Source: Candidatus Poseidoniaceae archaeon
GTDB lineage: Archaea > Thermoplasmatota > Poseidoniia > Poseidoniales > Poseidoniaceae
DNA: 9,612 nucleotides
Reading direction: 5' to 3'
Assembly (NCBI GenBank): GCA_022425185.1
Contig: JAKMFY010000019.1
Span: 1 to 9,612, forward strand
The translations under genes and the position numbers were made by a program. The notes beneath the pieces were generated by a model. That model did no database searches. It was not told where the DNA came from and was given only the letters and a program-made list of their open reading frames with translations. Below, piece after piece: positions 1 to 6,893 of the stretch. The first letter of the stretch is position 1. The number at the start of each line of letters is the position of its first letter.

Positions 1-2061
1 ATAATTATCTTACCAACAGAAGGTTCTCTCACTGGCCCTTGGGCTGTTTCAGGAACAATCGCAAGAGAATCCGGAGAAGGGACACTTGAAGTTCCAATGG
101 TCATTGAACTAAAGGAAGGTGCATCCATTGTACGTTCACTCCAACCGTTTTCTGTCAGTGTCTTTGGAACAGGATATTCTCAACATGCTTGGACAAGTTC
201 AATTGAGAGTGCCAACATTGCCGGTTTGAGCAATGGCCAATATTCGCTTGTTGCTCGTATCGATCCGTTCCAGACGGGTGGATTTGTGCAAGAGAGCACG
301 GAAAATGATGACCATGTGACAACGTTCACTCTTCCTGAAATACCGGATGTTTATGTTGACCCCCTTGCATTACCTAACCTGACTTCTGTCTCTGCTGGTT
401 TCCCAATTGATTGGTCGATGACTGCCACCAATACAGGAGACATATCAGTCGGCGGTAATTTCCTTTACACATGGGAAGGACAATCCCTCCAATCTGGCCT
501 TATCACGCTCCAATCAGGTAGCAGTTATACCTACACTGTATCCTTGTCAACCGTGTTGGGTGCTCACACAGCGGAACTCGATGTTCAATGGCAACCATCT
601 GCTAATTCATATGATCGAGATCCAGCGAATAGTCGTGCTTCTGGATCTGTTCTTGTCGAAGCAAATTTACAGCTCGAATGGGATGAGGATACCCAAGTAC
701 TGCTTGACAAGGATGGTGAGTTAGCAACCTTCCCACTTGACTCAGGAGAAGAATACACACTCACTCTTTCCTTGAAATCAACTCGAGGTTCTGGTGACGT
801 CTCTATCACATGCAAAGATAGCCAAACGACATGGTCAGTTTCAGAGATTGTCATTGAAAATCCTGGAGACCGAGAAGATGTATCTTGTACATTCAAAGCC
901 TCAGGAAAGTTGACAATCGTTCAACTCGTTCACTCTCCATCTTCAACCATGACCACCACCTTTGAGCGTTCTTATTCAACGGCCTTCGTCGATGGTGGAG
1001 GTAACGCAAACGAAGAGAATAGCGGCACAGGAACTGCGGTTCTCATGTTTATTGGAGCACTTGTACTCATTGGATTCCTTGTGGGTGCAATTCTGCTAAC
1101 AAGAGATAGCGAAGATGAGGTGGAACGAGATATTTTCAATTACTGTCCTGCATGTGACGGCGAACTTGAAGGTGATGAAAACCGTTGCCCGCATTGCTCA
1201 TTCAACCTTCGAAAAGCCCGTTCTCAATTCCATGAATGTTCTGCATGCGGTGAATCAGTACCAGATCTCATGGAGAATTGCCCGTATTGTGGAACAGAGC
1301 AAGATGTGAGTTCATATTTCGAGCAAAGGCAACGTCGCATTCGTGAAGTTCCGAAAGAAAAGGAACTGGTTTCACTCCCAGAGGAAGATGAAAACGAAAT
1401 TGTCAGTGGTACCGAAGATTTCGCTTCTGCTGTCAAAGAATTTGGTTACGATGAAGATAATCTAGAAGACGAATGGGATGAGAATGTTGTTGCTGCTGAA
1501 GAAGAAGTTACTGCTGCATATGACCGAAGATATGCAGATGAGCTCTCGATGGAAGACATGACCGATGAGGAAATTGCTGAAATGGAGAATCAGGTTGTTA
1601 CAACTCTAAAGACGGCTAAGGAAGCGTTTGAAGGTCATGATTTGGATGCATTCCTACCAACAAAAGATACGATGAAGACGCTCAAAGACGACGGAACTGA
1701 CAAAGACGGCGATGCATGGAATACACTCTCTGCGAGCGATGCTGAAATCAGAGAGGATTTGTTCGAAATCACCGGTGAAGAAGGCGTATTGCCCGGTGAA
1801 AAAGTTGTTGTTGGTATGGGCTTGACAGACAGTTCACTTGCAGGTAATGAGATTACTGAGGCCTCGCACAATTTCTCTGTTGAAGATGATTCTAAACCGC
1901 TTTCAAAGGATTCAGAAGAACCGAAGAAGGCGGCAAAACCGCGTCGACGTCCACGTCGAAAGACAGAACCTGCTAAGGAGACAGCCGATTGTGGAGCCTG
2001 TGGTGCAGTCATTCCAGCAGATGCGAATGAATGTCCAACCTGCGGTGCAAAGTTCGAATGA
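1..2061 (+). CDS. Membrane protein with external CARDB-like domains and cytoplasmic zinc ribbons (5' partial)
   Basis: The frame is open from base 1 with no convincing start, so the N-terminus lies outside the window; the ATG at 97 falls inside the first visible domain. 686 residues are visible, numbered from base 1. Residues 1-112, about 116-220 and about 222-327 look like consecutive beta-sandwich domains; the first two resemble CARDB adhesion-type folds (an NGQYSLVARID-like strand, a TNTGD turn). One hydrophobic span (345-366) follows a Gly/Asn-rich linker. After it come two four-Cys zinc ribbons, CPAC...CPHC (382-399) and CSAC...CPYC (413-430), a long acidic, probably disordered region (about 445-640), a basic tract (641-654) and a third ribbon, CGAC...CPTC (664-681), close to the C-terminus. 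The expected topology is beta domains outside and ribbons inside. The function is unknown; binding of a surface ligand, or a scaffold or sensor role, is inference. The architecture call is firm, the role is not. Confidence 0.85.
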   Translation: MIILPTEGSLTGPWAVSGTIARESGEGTLEVPMVIELKEGASIVRSLQPFSVSVFGTGYSQHAWTSSIESANIAGLSNGQYSLVARIDPFQTGGFVQESTENDDHVTTFTLPEIPDVYVDPLALPNLTSVSAGFPIDWSMTATNTGDISVGGNFLYTWEGQSLQSGLITLQSGSSYTYTVSLSTVLGAHTAELDVQWQPSANSYDRDPANSRASGSVLVEANLQLEWDEDTQVLLDKDGELATFPLDSGEEYTLTLSLKSTRGSGDVSITCKDSQTTWSVSEIVIENPGDREDVSCTFKASGKLTIVQLVHSPSSTMTTTFERSYSTAFVDGGGNANEENSGTGTAVLMFIGALVLIGFLVGAILLTRDSEDEVERDIFNYCPACDGELEGDENRCPHCSFNLRKARSQFHECSACGESVPDLMENCPYCGTEQDVSSYFEQRQRRIREVPKEKELVSLPEEDENEIVSGTEDFASAVKEFGYDEDNLEDEWDENVVAAEEEVTAAYDRRYADELSMEDMTDEEIAEMENQVVTTLKTAKEAFEGHDLDAFLPTKDTMKTLKDDGTDKDGDAWNTLSASDAEIREDLFEITGEEGVLPGEKVVVGMGLTDSSLAGNEITEASHNFSVEDDSKPLSKDSEEPKKAAKPRRRPRRKTEPAKETADCGACGAVIPADANECPTCGAKFE

Positions 2062-2231
2062 ACTAAGTGAATTGTTTGAGAATAAAGCCTGTCAGCACTC
2101 ATAGGGTTCGTCATCGCTTTCGCTCGGTCCGATTTCGCTTCATTCAGGCAATGTGTGACACAAGAATCTCACGTTTGAACACTTCCCCTTTCGGCGCGCT
2201 TTTCATATTCTTGTGTATGCTGGGGTTGTTT
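2062..2231. other. Intergenic region before the lipoprotein gene
   Basis: These 170 bases separate two genes on the same strand. No tRNA or other structured RNA was recognised. Small elements seen: a direct repeat TTTCGCT (2118-2124 and 2133-2139), a short palindrome TCGG-T-CCGA (2124-2132), and an inverted repeat TGTGT-G-ACACA (2152-2162), about 40 bases upstream of the TATA-like box of the next gene. The last could be a regulator site, but chance is a fair explanation for all three. The frame of the lipoprotein stays open through most of this region, yet the translation there is Arg/Phe-rich and unlike a protein N-terminus, so I treat it as noncoding. No clear T-rich terminator follows the upstream gene. 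Confidence 0.5.
2201..2209 (+). promoter_or_regulatory. TATA-like box for the lipoprotein gene
   Basis: The AT-rich TTTCATATT lies at -31 to -23 relative to the ATG at 2232, the distance expected when transcription starts at or next to the start codon. This is the main reason for choosing 2232 over the ATG at 2244 or the far upstream ATG at 2067. No strong Shine-Dalgarno sequence precedes 2232, which agrees with a leaderless transcript. Confidence 0.5.
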
Positions 2232-2780
2232 ATGCAGCATCGAATGCTCGCCGCTTTTGTCGCCTTGACAATGCTGCTTGTTTCATCATCAGGATGCTTA
2301 GGTTTGCTCCAAGGAAGGGAGTACATGGAACACCTTCGAGATGATCCGGTTGAATCAGAATCCTTTGCTCCCCTCTCCATTGAGCACACATTTGTAAACG
2401 TGCAACAAGAGACCTGGGACGAAGATTTTCCCATTGACTCTGCAGTAACTGAAATATCTGTTTATTTCAAAGCTTCATTTTTCCTTTCAGACTTGACTGA
2501 TGATTTCGCTCTTGAACCACGATATGTCGATGTCTTGATCAAGGATTCAAACGGAAACGAGATGTGGTCAAAGAGAACGACGACAACAGAAAGTACGCTT
2601 GAAGAAAAGATTGCGCCACAAGAGAATGGTAAATTCTTATCAGGTGATTGGAATGTATTTATCGAAGCAAGTGGAGGAGGGTTAGCAGGAATCGGAGAAG
2701 ACAGTTTCCTAATGACAATTACCGTTACCAGAACGTGTATTGAGTTTCCACAGGCCGATGGAGAATGCATCACTCTTTGA
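2232..2780 (+). CDS. Putative surface lipoprotein of unknown function
   Basis: This is an 182-residue protein. It starts with a short basic stretch (MQHRM), a hydrophobic core of about 14 residues and then Val-Ser-Ser-Ser-Gly-Cys, a lipobox-like signal for lipid attachment at Cys22, so the mature protein should be anchored on the outer face of the membrane. The rest is acidic, with alternating strand-like segments (ISVYFKASFF, YVDVLIKDSNGNEMW, FLMTITVTRTC) that suggest one beta-sandwich domain. Two further Cys lie near the C-terminus and could form a disulfide. I do not recognise a family. The start at 2232 is chosen from the signal peptide and the TATA-like box; 2244 would also give a signal peptide. 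The last 11 bases overlap the end of the convergent nuclease gene. It follows another surface-protein gene on the same strand, but the 170-base gap and its own promoter argue for separate transcription. Confidence 0.8.
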   Translation: MQHRMLAAFVALTMLLVSSSGCLGLLQGREYMEHLRDDPVESESFAPLSIEHTFVNVQQETWDEDFPIDSAVTEISVYFKASFFLSDLTDDFALEPRYVDVLIKDSNGNEMWSKRTTTTESTLEEKIAPQENGKFLSGDWNVFIEASGGGLAGIGEDSFLMTITVTRTCIEFPQADGECITL

Positions 2781-3945
2781 ACAGTGATTGTTCACAAGCA
2801 TGTCTTCTACTGCAGTTTTTGCACTTTCCTTCACGCTCATGGTTTCGCTTAGCACCGCCTTCAACCATGAGTTTCTGTACTTCTTTGATACTTGTAAATA
2901 ATGAATCTTTAGCATGTTGGTCCCAAAAGACCTGATGCACGTCTTCTTCTCCATACTTCAGAATACCATATGGCGGGGACTTCTTTGTGTTCGTCTCAAC
3001 AAGAGAGATGTAGGCTAGAAGTTGCACACGATGAGAATCATGAGGTTTCTTAGGAACACGTCCGGTTTTCTGTTCGACAGGGATGAATTCACCATCGATA
3101 ATGACGATTTGATCGGGTCTTCCTCTCAACCCTGTTTCTCCATCTCGAAGCAATCCACTTGATTCATCATCATCTGAATAGACTAACTGTGTTCCTTCAT
3201 CTAATCCAGCGTGCTCTCTATTCTCGATCATTTCATTCTCTGCGAGGAGAGATTTTTGCAATTGCCAAGTGGCAAGAAATGTCCAAATGAAGGCAGTAAC
3301 GATCAAGATGAAACCTGCTTGGCTTCGGTTATCAGCAGCTGCTAAGGCAATTGCATGCAGTCCAATAACAATCGTAGCCAATAAGAGTCCGGCTTCTGTT
3401 TTCCCTCCAGAGAACCAGCCTCCAAGGTATCCTATTGGATTCCATGTTGGTTTGAGTCCAGTTGCTTCAAAACTCTTCGATAATGTTTCAATCTCGGAAG
3501 TGTTGGGTTTCATGTTCAACCAATTCCGCCATGGTAAAACGATTGATAGAATTGCAGCAGCCAGACAGGAAACAGACCACATGGATAGAATCTTGGCCAT
3601 TTCGATTGGAGAATTCATCAAATCATCGATGTAAACAAAAGCAATTGAATCAATGGCAAAAGCGATAATGATTCCAAACCACCACGACCAGATGAGGAGT
3701 TCTCGTCGTAATTTAATGAGTGAGGCTTGGAATTCATTCATACCTTCATGAATTTTTTTATGCTTCTCCAGGCCACTGGTTATGGCTTCACCCATGCCGG
3801 CTGCTCCTTCTTTCGCTAGTCTCCATGAAACAGGGCAGTATGTGTAGCGTTCGAGTTCGCTTGCGCTCACGGGTAATGGATTCCCATTGGAATCGATGTA
3901 AAACCCATCAGGGCCTTCACTTCCCTCTGCAAATGTGACCCCCAT
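2770..3945 (-). CDS. Membrane-embedded Cas4-like PD-(D/E)XK nuclease
   Basis: This is a 391-residue protein. The nuclease features follow the Cas4/RecB-type order: Cys37 in a YCPVSW motif, His62/His66 in GLEKHKKIHE, Asp278 in GRPD, Glu291-x-Lys293 (VEQKTG), Gln308 and Tyr312 in HRVQLLAY, and a C-terminal Cys375-x2-Cys378-x5-Cys384. In the Cas4/AddB families the four Cys hold a 4Fe-4S cluster and Asp/Glu/Lys bind metal for DNA cleavage. Between His66 and Asp278 there are four hydrophobic helices (about 83-106, 117-139, 185-204, 209-228) that typical Cas4 proteins of about 200 residues lack. The even number keeps both termini on one side, so the Cys cluster can still assemble; the short outer loops and the Lys-containing middle loop suggest the cytoplasmic side. 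There is no CRISPR array or cas partner nearby. It is divergent from the uS2 gene, and its end overlaps the lipoprotein gene by 11 bases. DNA cleavage at the membrane (DNA uptake, virus defence or repair) is inference. The nuclease fold is well supported, the biological role unknown. Confidence 0.85.
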   Translation of the reverse strand: MGVTFAEGSEGPDGFYIDSNGNPLPVSASELERYTYCPVSWRLAKEGAAGMGEAITSGLEKHKKIHEGMNEFQASLIKLRRELLIWSWWFGIIIAFAIDSIAFVYIDDLMNSPIEMAKILSMWSVSCLAAAILSIVLPWRNWLNMKPNTSEIETLSKSFEATGLKPTWNPIGYLGGWFSGGKTEAGLLLATIVIGLHAIALAAADNRSQAGFILIVTAFIWTFLATWQLQKSLLAENEMIENREHAGLDEGTQLVYSDDDESSGLLRDGETGLRGRPDQIVIIDGEFIPVEQKTGRVPKKPHDSHRVQLLAYISLVETNTKKSPPYGILKYGEEDVHQVFWDQHAKDSLFTSIKEVQKLMVEGGAKRNHEREGKCKNCSRRHACEQSLFKE

Positions 3946-3966
3946 AGATTCGATTTAAGACTCATC

Positions 3967-3977
3967 TATTTTGATAT
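3967..3977 (-). promoter_or_regulatory. TATA-like box for the nuclease gene
   Basis: On the minus strand ATATCAAAATA lies at -32 to -22 from the ATG at 3945. The bases just before the ATG contain no Shine-Dalgarno match, so a leaderless transcript is plausible. The same AT-rich stretch could also serve the divergent uS2 gene; the sequence alone does not decide this. Confidence 0.4.
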
Positions 3978-4022
3978 CTTCGCATACAATCCCATCTTTT
4001 TGGGTGGGGAGATACTGCGAAG
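3978..4022 (+). promoter_or_regulatory. Inverted-repeat structure upstream of uS2
   Basis: A perfect 7-base inverted repeat, CTTCGCA (3978-3984) and TGCGAAG (4016-4022), encloses a second short stem, CCCA (3991-3994) with TGGG (4001-4004), around a T-rich loop. If this region is transcribed with uS2 it could fold as a two-stem leader. If transcription starts further downstream it may be a protein-binding site in the divergent promoter region. It matches no RNA family that I recognise. Confidence 0.35.
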
Positions 4023-4046
4023 CGGTTAAGAAGAGGCTTTAGGTCG

Positions 4047-4064
4047 GTTGCTTGCTGAGGCAAC
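4047..4064 (+). promoter_or_regulatory. Hairpin overlapping the likely ribosome-binding site of uS2
   Basis: GTTGC (4047-4051) pairs perfectly with GCAAC (4060-4064) around an 8-base loop. The GAGG at 4057-4060, a Shine-Dalgarno-like match 7 bases before the ATG at 4068, lies mostly in the loop, with its last G in the stem. Folding could alter access of the ribosome, but a 5-base stem is weak and may be chance. The GAGG supports 4068 as the start. Confidence 0.35.
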
Positions 4065-4067
4065 AAC

Positions 4068-4676
4068 ATGTCGGAAGAAACAAGTCTTTTGATTCCACTG
4101 GAACTATACGAAGAGACCGGTGTAAACATTGGTACAAAACAGAAGAGTGCGGACATGGGACGCTTCATTGACTCCGTCAATTCCGACGGTCTTTACCTCC
4201 TAAATGTGAACGCTACAGATACCCGCATTCGCATCATCGCATCATTCTTGAACCAATATGATGCATCTCGCATCATGGTCGTTTCCGCACGACAATATGG
4301 ACAGAGGCCAGCTCGTATGTTTGCAGAAGCAATTGGAGCACTTTCTGCAGTCGGACGATTCATTCCTGGAAGCCTAACAAATCCAGCACTTCGCTCTTAC
4401 AAGGAGCCAAATGTTTTGTTCGTAACAGATCCAGCATCTGACCAACAATCACTCCGTGAAGCAGTTAACACAGGCCTACCAATCGTCGGACTTGTGGACG
4501 CAAACAACAAGCTGCGAAATGTTGACGTTGCACTCCCTGCAAACAACAAGAGTCGTCACTCCCTTGCCCTCGTTTATTGGCTCCTCTCCAGAGAAGTCCT
4601 CAAACTACGTGGCGAAACCACAGATGAGGCATGGGCAGAAGCAAATGACCTCGAAGAGTGGAAGTCAACCTTCTGA
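4068..4676 (+). CDS. rps2: 30S ribosomal protein uS2, archaeal type
   Basis: This is a 202-residue protein that matches archaeal uS2 over its whole length. Recognisable blocks are GVNIGTKQKSADM near the N-terminus, DGLYLLNVNATDTRIRIIASF, VVSARQYGQRPARMFAEAIGA, GRFIPGSLTNP, EPNVLFVTDPASDQQSLREA, GLPIVGLVDANN and the final LALVYWLLSREVLK helix. It lacks the helical insert of bacterial uS2. uS2 sits on the back of the small ribosomal subunit between head and body. In many archaea the gene lies in a cluster with RNA polymerase subunits and enolase; here it stands alone between a nuclease gene and a tRNA-modification gene. GAGG seven bases upstream and the conserved N-terminus support the start. 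The last 12 bases overlap the end of the convergent dihydrouridine synthase gene. Confidence 0.96.
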   Translation: MSEETSLLIPLELYEETGVNIGTKQKSADMGRFIDSVNSDGLYLLNVNATDTRIRIIASFLNQYDASRIMVVSARQYGQRPARMFAEAIGALSAVGRFIPGSLTNPALRSYKEPNVLFVTDPASDQQSLREAVNTGLPIVGLVDANNKLRNVDVALPANNKSRHSLALVYWLLSREVLKLRGETTDEAWAEANDLEEWKSTF

Positions 4677-5708
4677 TTCAGCCTTAGGCTGCAAGAAGTC
4701 CGAAATCGCTTGGGCTGATTCGTTTACATCTGATAACTCGTGCATGAGTGTTCGAACAGATTTGGCCCCTGGTAATCCTTTCGAGAATGCAATTGCGTGT
4801 CTCTGCATTGATTGCTTAGCAAGTCCAGTCGTTTCTCGACAGAGTTCGACATACCGATCCCAGCACCATCTTCGACTGGCAAAAGCCCTCGATGTTTCAC
4901 TCATGGACCCCCATGAATCTTCATGCAGTTGTACCCATGGTAATTCAGATTCATCCATCCAACCCAATCCTACTTTGATTCTGCCAAAGACATCAGGTCG
5001 CCCAATGGCTGCTCTTCCAACCATGAGCCCAGAGGCATTTGTCAATTCAAGGCATCTTCGAGCGCTCTCTGCATCAGTGATGTCCCCATTTGCTACAACT
5101 GGAATGTCGACAGCATTGACAGCAATCTGTATTGTTTCCCAATCAGCAATACCAGAATAGCGTTGCCGAAGCGTTCGTCCATGGATGCACAATCGCTGAG
5201 CACCCACCTTTTCCAAGGATTGGCAAATATCAACAGCATTGTTCGGCCCTTGACCAGTTCCGAGACGCATTTTTGCTGTTACTGGGATATCGATGGCATC
5301 AACAATATGTTCTACCATCGAAACAAGTTTCTGTGGTTCGCCCATCAATGCAGCACCAGCACAAATATTGGTGACTTTAGGAGCAGGACATCCAAAATTA
5401 AGATCGATGACATCAGCACTTTCCTGAAGCATAGATGCGGCAGTTACCATATCATCCATCTCGCCTCCAAATATTTGAGGAATGAAAGGTGTCTCTCTTG
5501 GATCAGATTCCATTTTTCTCCATGAAGTGGTTGCTTCACGGCTCAGGGCTGTACTGTTGGTAAATTCTGTAATGGTGATGTCAGCCCCACATTCTTTGGC
5601 TAACAGACGATAAGGGAGATCCGAGACACCTGCCATAGGAGCCAGATAGAGAGGTCTTTCTTCACCTGACCAAGGTTCGAAAGTATCGAATCCAATCGTA
5701 CCCATCAT
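4665..5708 (-). CDS. dus: tRNA-dihydrouridine synthase (Dus family)
   Basis: This is a 347-residue FMN-dependent enzyme that reduces uridine to 5,6-dihydrouridine in tRNA, using NAD(P)H. Family motifs are in order: APMAGVSDLPYR (23-34, FMN site), LNFGCP with the catalytic Cys107, AGAALM (117-122), TAKMRLG with Lys145, CIHGRTLRQRYSG with His176, ADW, VVANGDI (204-210) and MVGRAAIGRP (229-238), the last binding the FMN phosphate. The C-terminal third, about 245-345, is the helical tRNA-binding part. The length is normal for the family. The start ATG at 5708 overlaps the stop of the upstream regulator gene as ATGA, which supports this start and coupled translation; Met2 is an alternative. The target position in tRNA cannot be read from the sequence. 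The gene ends 12 bases inside the convergent uS2 gene. Confidence 0.95.
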   Translation of the reverse strand: MMGTIGFDTFEPWSGEERPLYLAPMAGVSDLPYRLLAKECGADITITEFTNSTALSREATTSWRKMESDPRETPFIPQIFGGEMDDMVTAASMLQESADVIDLNFGCPAPKVTNICAGAALMGEPQKLVSMVEHIVDAIDIPVTAKMRLGTGQGPNNAVDICQSLEKVGAQRLCIHGRTLRQRYSGIADWETIQIAVNAVDIPVVANGDITDAESARRCLELTNASGLMVGRAAIGRPDVFGRIKVGLGWMDESELPWVQLHEDSWGSMSETSRAFASRRWCWDRYVELCRETTGLAKQSMQRHAIAFSKGLPGAKSVRTLMHELSDVNESAQAISDFLQPKAESEG

Positions 5709-6835
5709 TCATCGCCTGTTGTCAACACTTCTTCGATCATGTCACCAACTCTCCGAATTCTTCGAAGAACTCGATCCAATCGAGCAATGACATTTTGTTT
5801 TGCTATTTCTGGGGACTCTCCAATCATTCTGTAGCCGAGAGGTAATCGTCCACCAAGTAAGTTGAGAAGCAGCATTTGCTCAGTAGATGCAATATCCTTC
5901 ATCGCAGCTTCAACTTCTTCAATTGTTAGTTTACCTTTTGCCAACGGCTTGAGTAATGATGCATGTTGTCCCTCAGGAATTAGGCGCATAAATCCGCCTT
6001 TTTTCAACATCCATTCTTCTCCGCGTCGTTGATGCTGGGTTATCATGGCTGACCAGAGTGCCATAGGGAGTCGATCAGTTCGCGGAATTCGTTCGATAAG
6101 GCCACATGTTCTGAATCGTTCAAACATCCGTCCCAAACGGGCTTTTTGTCCCGGTATTGCTTCATCTGCATCATCCAATGAAATTGGTGTATCCGATTCA
6201 AGCAGCATTTTGAACAATTGTTCAGAAATTGAACCTTCCCGTAATTCATCACCTGGCCGTTCACCTAACATTCCCAAATCGGCCATCCATTGTGTAAGGA
6301 CACTTGCTCCCCCCTCCTCGTTTGGTGGGCGGTAATCAACGATTGCGATTGTGAGAGGGAGTGAAGAATCTTCAGGTAGTTCGTTCGGTAGGCGATTCCC
6401 TGTTCTGTTCCAAAATGAATCGATTCGGTCCATCTTCTGTTCGATCATTAGACGGTATTGGGCAGAGCACAATTCTAGGGCTTGAGCCAATCCTCCACCT
6501 CGAAGCATGTAGCGTCTCCATCCCTTCCCTTCATTTGCAAAGGTTAGCAAACCAGAGTCAATCAAACGGGTGAGATGATGATTCAAGGCCGCAGGCGTCA
6601 TTGCTAATTCATCAGCAAGCATTTGAGCATCCCATGAACCTCTAGGGTTTGGAAGAATATGATCTCGGAGAAGCCGATGTATTGGAGATGCTGAGCCGTA
6701 ATCGGCAGTAGCTTCGCCTTTTCTTCGAACAAAACAAAACGACTCAACAAACCAACCAACCAATCGGTCAATCGAACGGTCACTCGTCGGCATCGGAATC
6801 TCGTCTAACCGTACATTGAGCATGTACTGTCTCAT
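5705..6835 (-). CDS. Winged-helix DNA-binding regulator with two probable HTH domains
   Basis: This is a 376-residue soluble protein. An ArsR-like winged helix is clear at about residues 66-112: a helix with MLADELAMTPAALNHHLTRLIDSGLLTF, in which TPAALNHHLTRL is the recognition helix, then a wing (GKGWRRYML). A second helical segment at about 202-255 (SISEQLFKMLLES...LGRMFERFRTCGLIERI) looks like a second winged helix, less certain. The C-terminal end is a basic helix (IARLDRVLRRIRRV). There are no membrane spans and no metal-binding Cys cluster. The stop overlaps the dihydrouridine synthase start by four bases (ATGA), so the two are likely cotranscribed; whether the regulator controls the synthase is open. 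A TATA-like box and a 14-base palindrome lie just upstream, which suggests autoregulation. I do not recognise a named family; an archaeal lineage-specific regulator is the best description. Confidence 0.82.
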   Translation of the reverse strand: MRQYMLNVRLDEIPMPTSDRSIDRLVGWFVESFCFVRRKGEATADYGSASPIHRLLRDHILPNPRGSWDAQMLADELAMTPAALNHHLTRLIDSGLLTFANEGKGWRRYMLRGGGLAQALELCSAQYRLMIEQKMDRIDSFWNRTGNRLPNELPEDSSLPLTIAIVDYRPPNEEGGASVLTQWMADLGMLGERPGDELREGSISEQLFKMLLESDTPISLDDADEAIPGQKARLGRMFERFRTCGLIERIPRTDRLPMALWSAMITQHQRRGEEWMLKKGGFMRLIPEGQHASLLKPLAKGKLTIEEVEAAMKDIASTEQMLLLNLLGGRLPLGYRMIGESPEIAKQNVIARLDRVLRRIRRVGDMIEEVLTTGDE

Positions 6836-6860
6836 TCACCGATGGTCTTTGAAGACTGTG

Positions 6861-6868
6861 TATCAATT
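6861..6868 (-). promoter_or_regulatory. TATA-like box for the soluble winged-helix regulator
   Basis: On the minus strand AATTGATA lies at -33 to -26 from the ATG at 6835, a fitting place for a leaderless archaeal promoter. Its upstream edge touches the 14-base palindrome at 6869-6882. Confidence 0.45.
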
Positions 6869-6882
6869 GCTTTCTAGAAAGC
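6869..6882. promoter_or_regulatory. Perfect 14-base palindrome, candidate operator
   Basis: GCTTTCTAGAAAGC is perfectly self-complementary with no spacer. It lies in the 58-base gap between two regulator genes, at -34 to -47 from the downstream ATG, where TFB would contact DNA next to the TATA box. With no loop it makes a poor RNA hairpin, so a site for a dimeric DNA-binding protein is more likely than a terminator. Binding by one of the neighbouring winged-helix proteins is inference. Confidence 0.5.
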
Positions 6883-6893
6883 GGTTATTGAAC

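Noticed and set aside
1635..2114. A 159-codon open frame on the minus strand
   Set aside because: It lies opposite the zinc-ribbon part of the membrane protein, is Ser/Pro-rich with no recognisable domain, and the plus-strand frame has clear Cys motifs.
2118..2139. Direct repeat TTTCGCT as a possible repeat array
   Set aside because: There are only two copies of seven bases, with no further copies nearby.
2067..2231. In-frame N-terminal extension of the lipoprotein to an ATG at 2067
   Set aside because: The extension is Arg/Phe-rich and would bury the signal peptide and lipobox about 75 residues into the protein; a TATA-like box fits the ATG at 2232.
2062..2231. A tRNA or small RNA gene in the longest intergenic gap
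   Set aside because: A GGTTCG string is present, but no cloverleaf arms or other stable fold could be drawn by eye.
2770..3945. Naming the nuclease cas4 and assigning it to a CRISPR system
   Set aside because: No repeat-spacer array, cas1/cas2 or effector gene is present, and the membrane insertion is foreign to CRISPR-associated Cas4.
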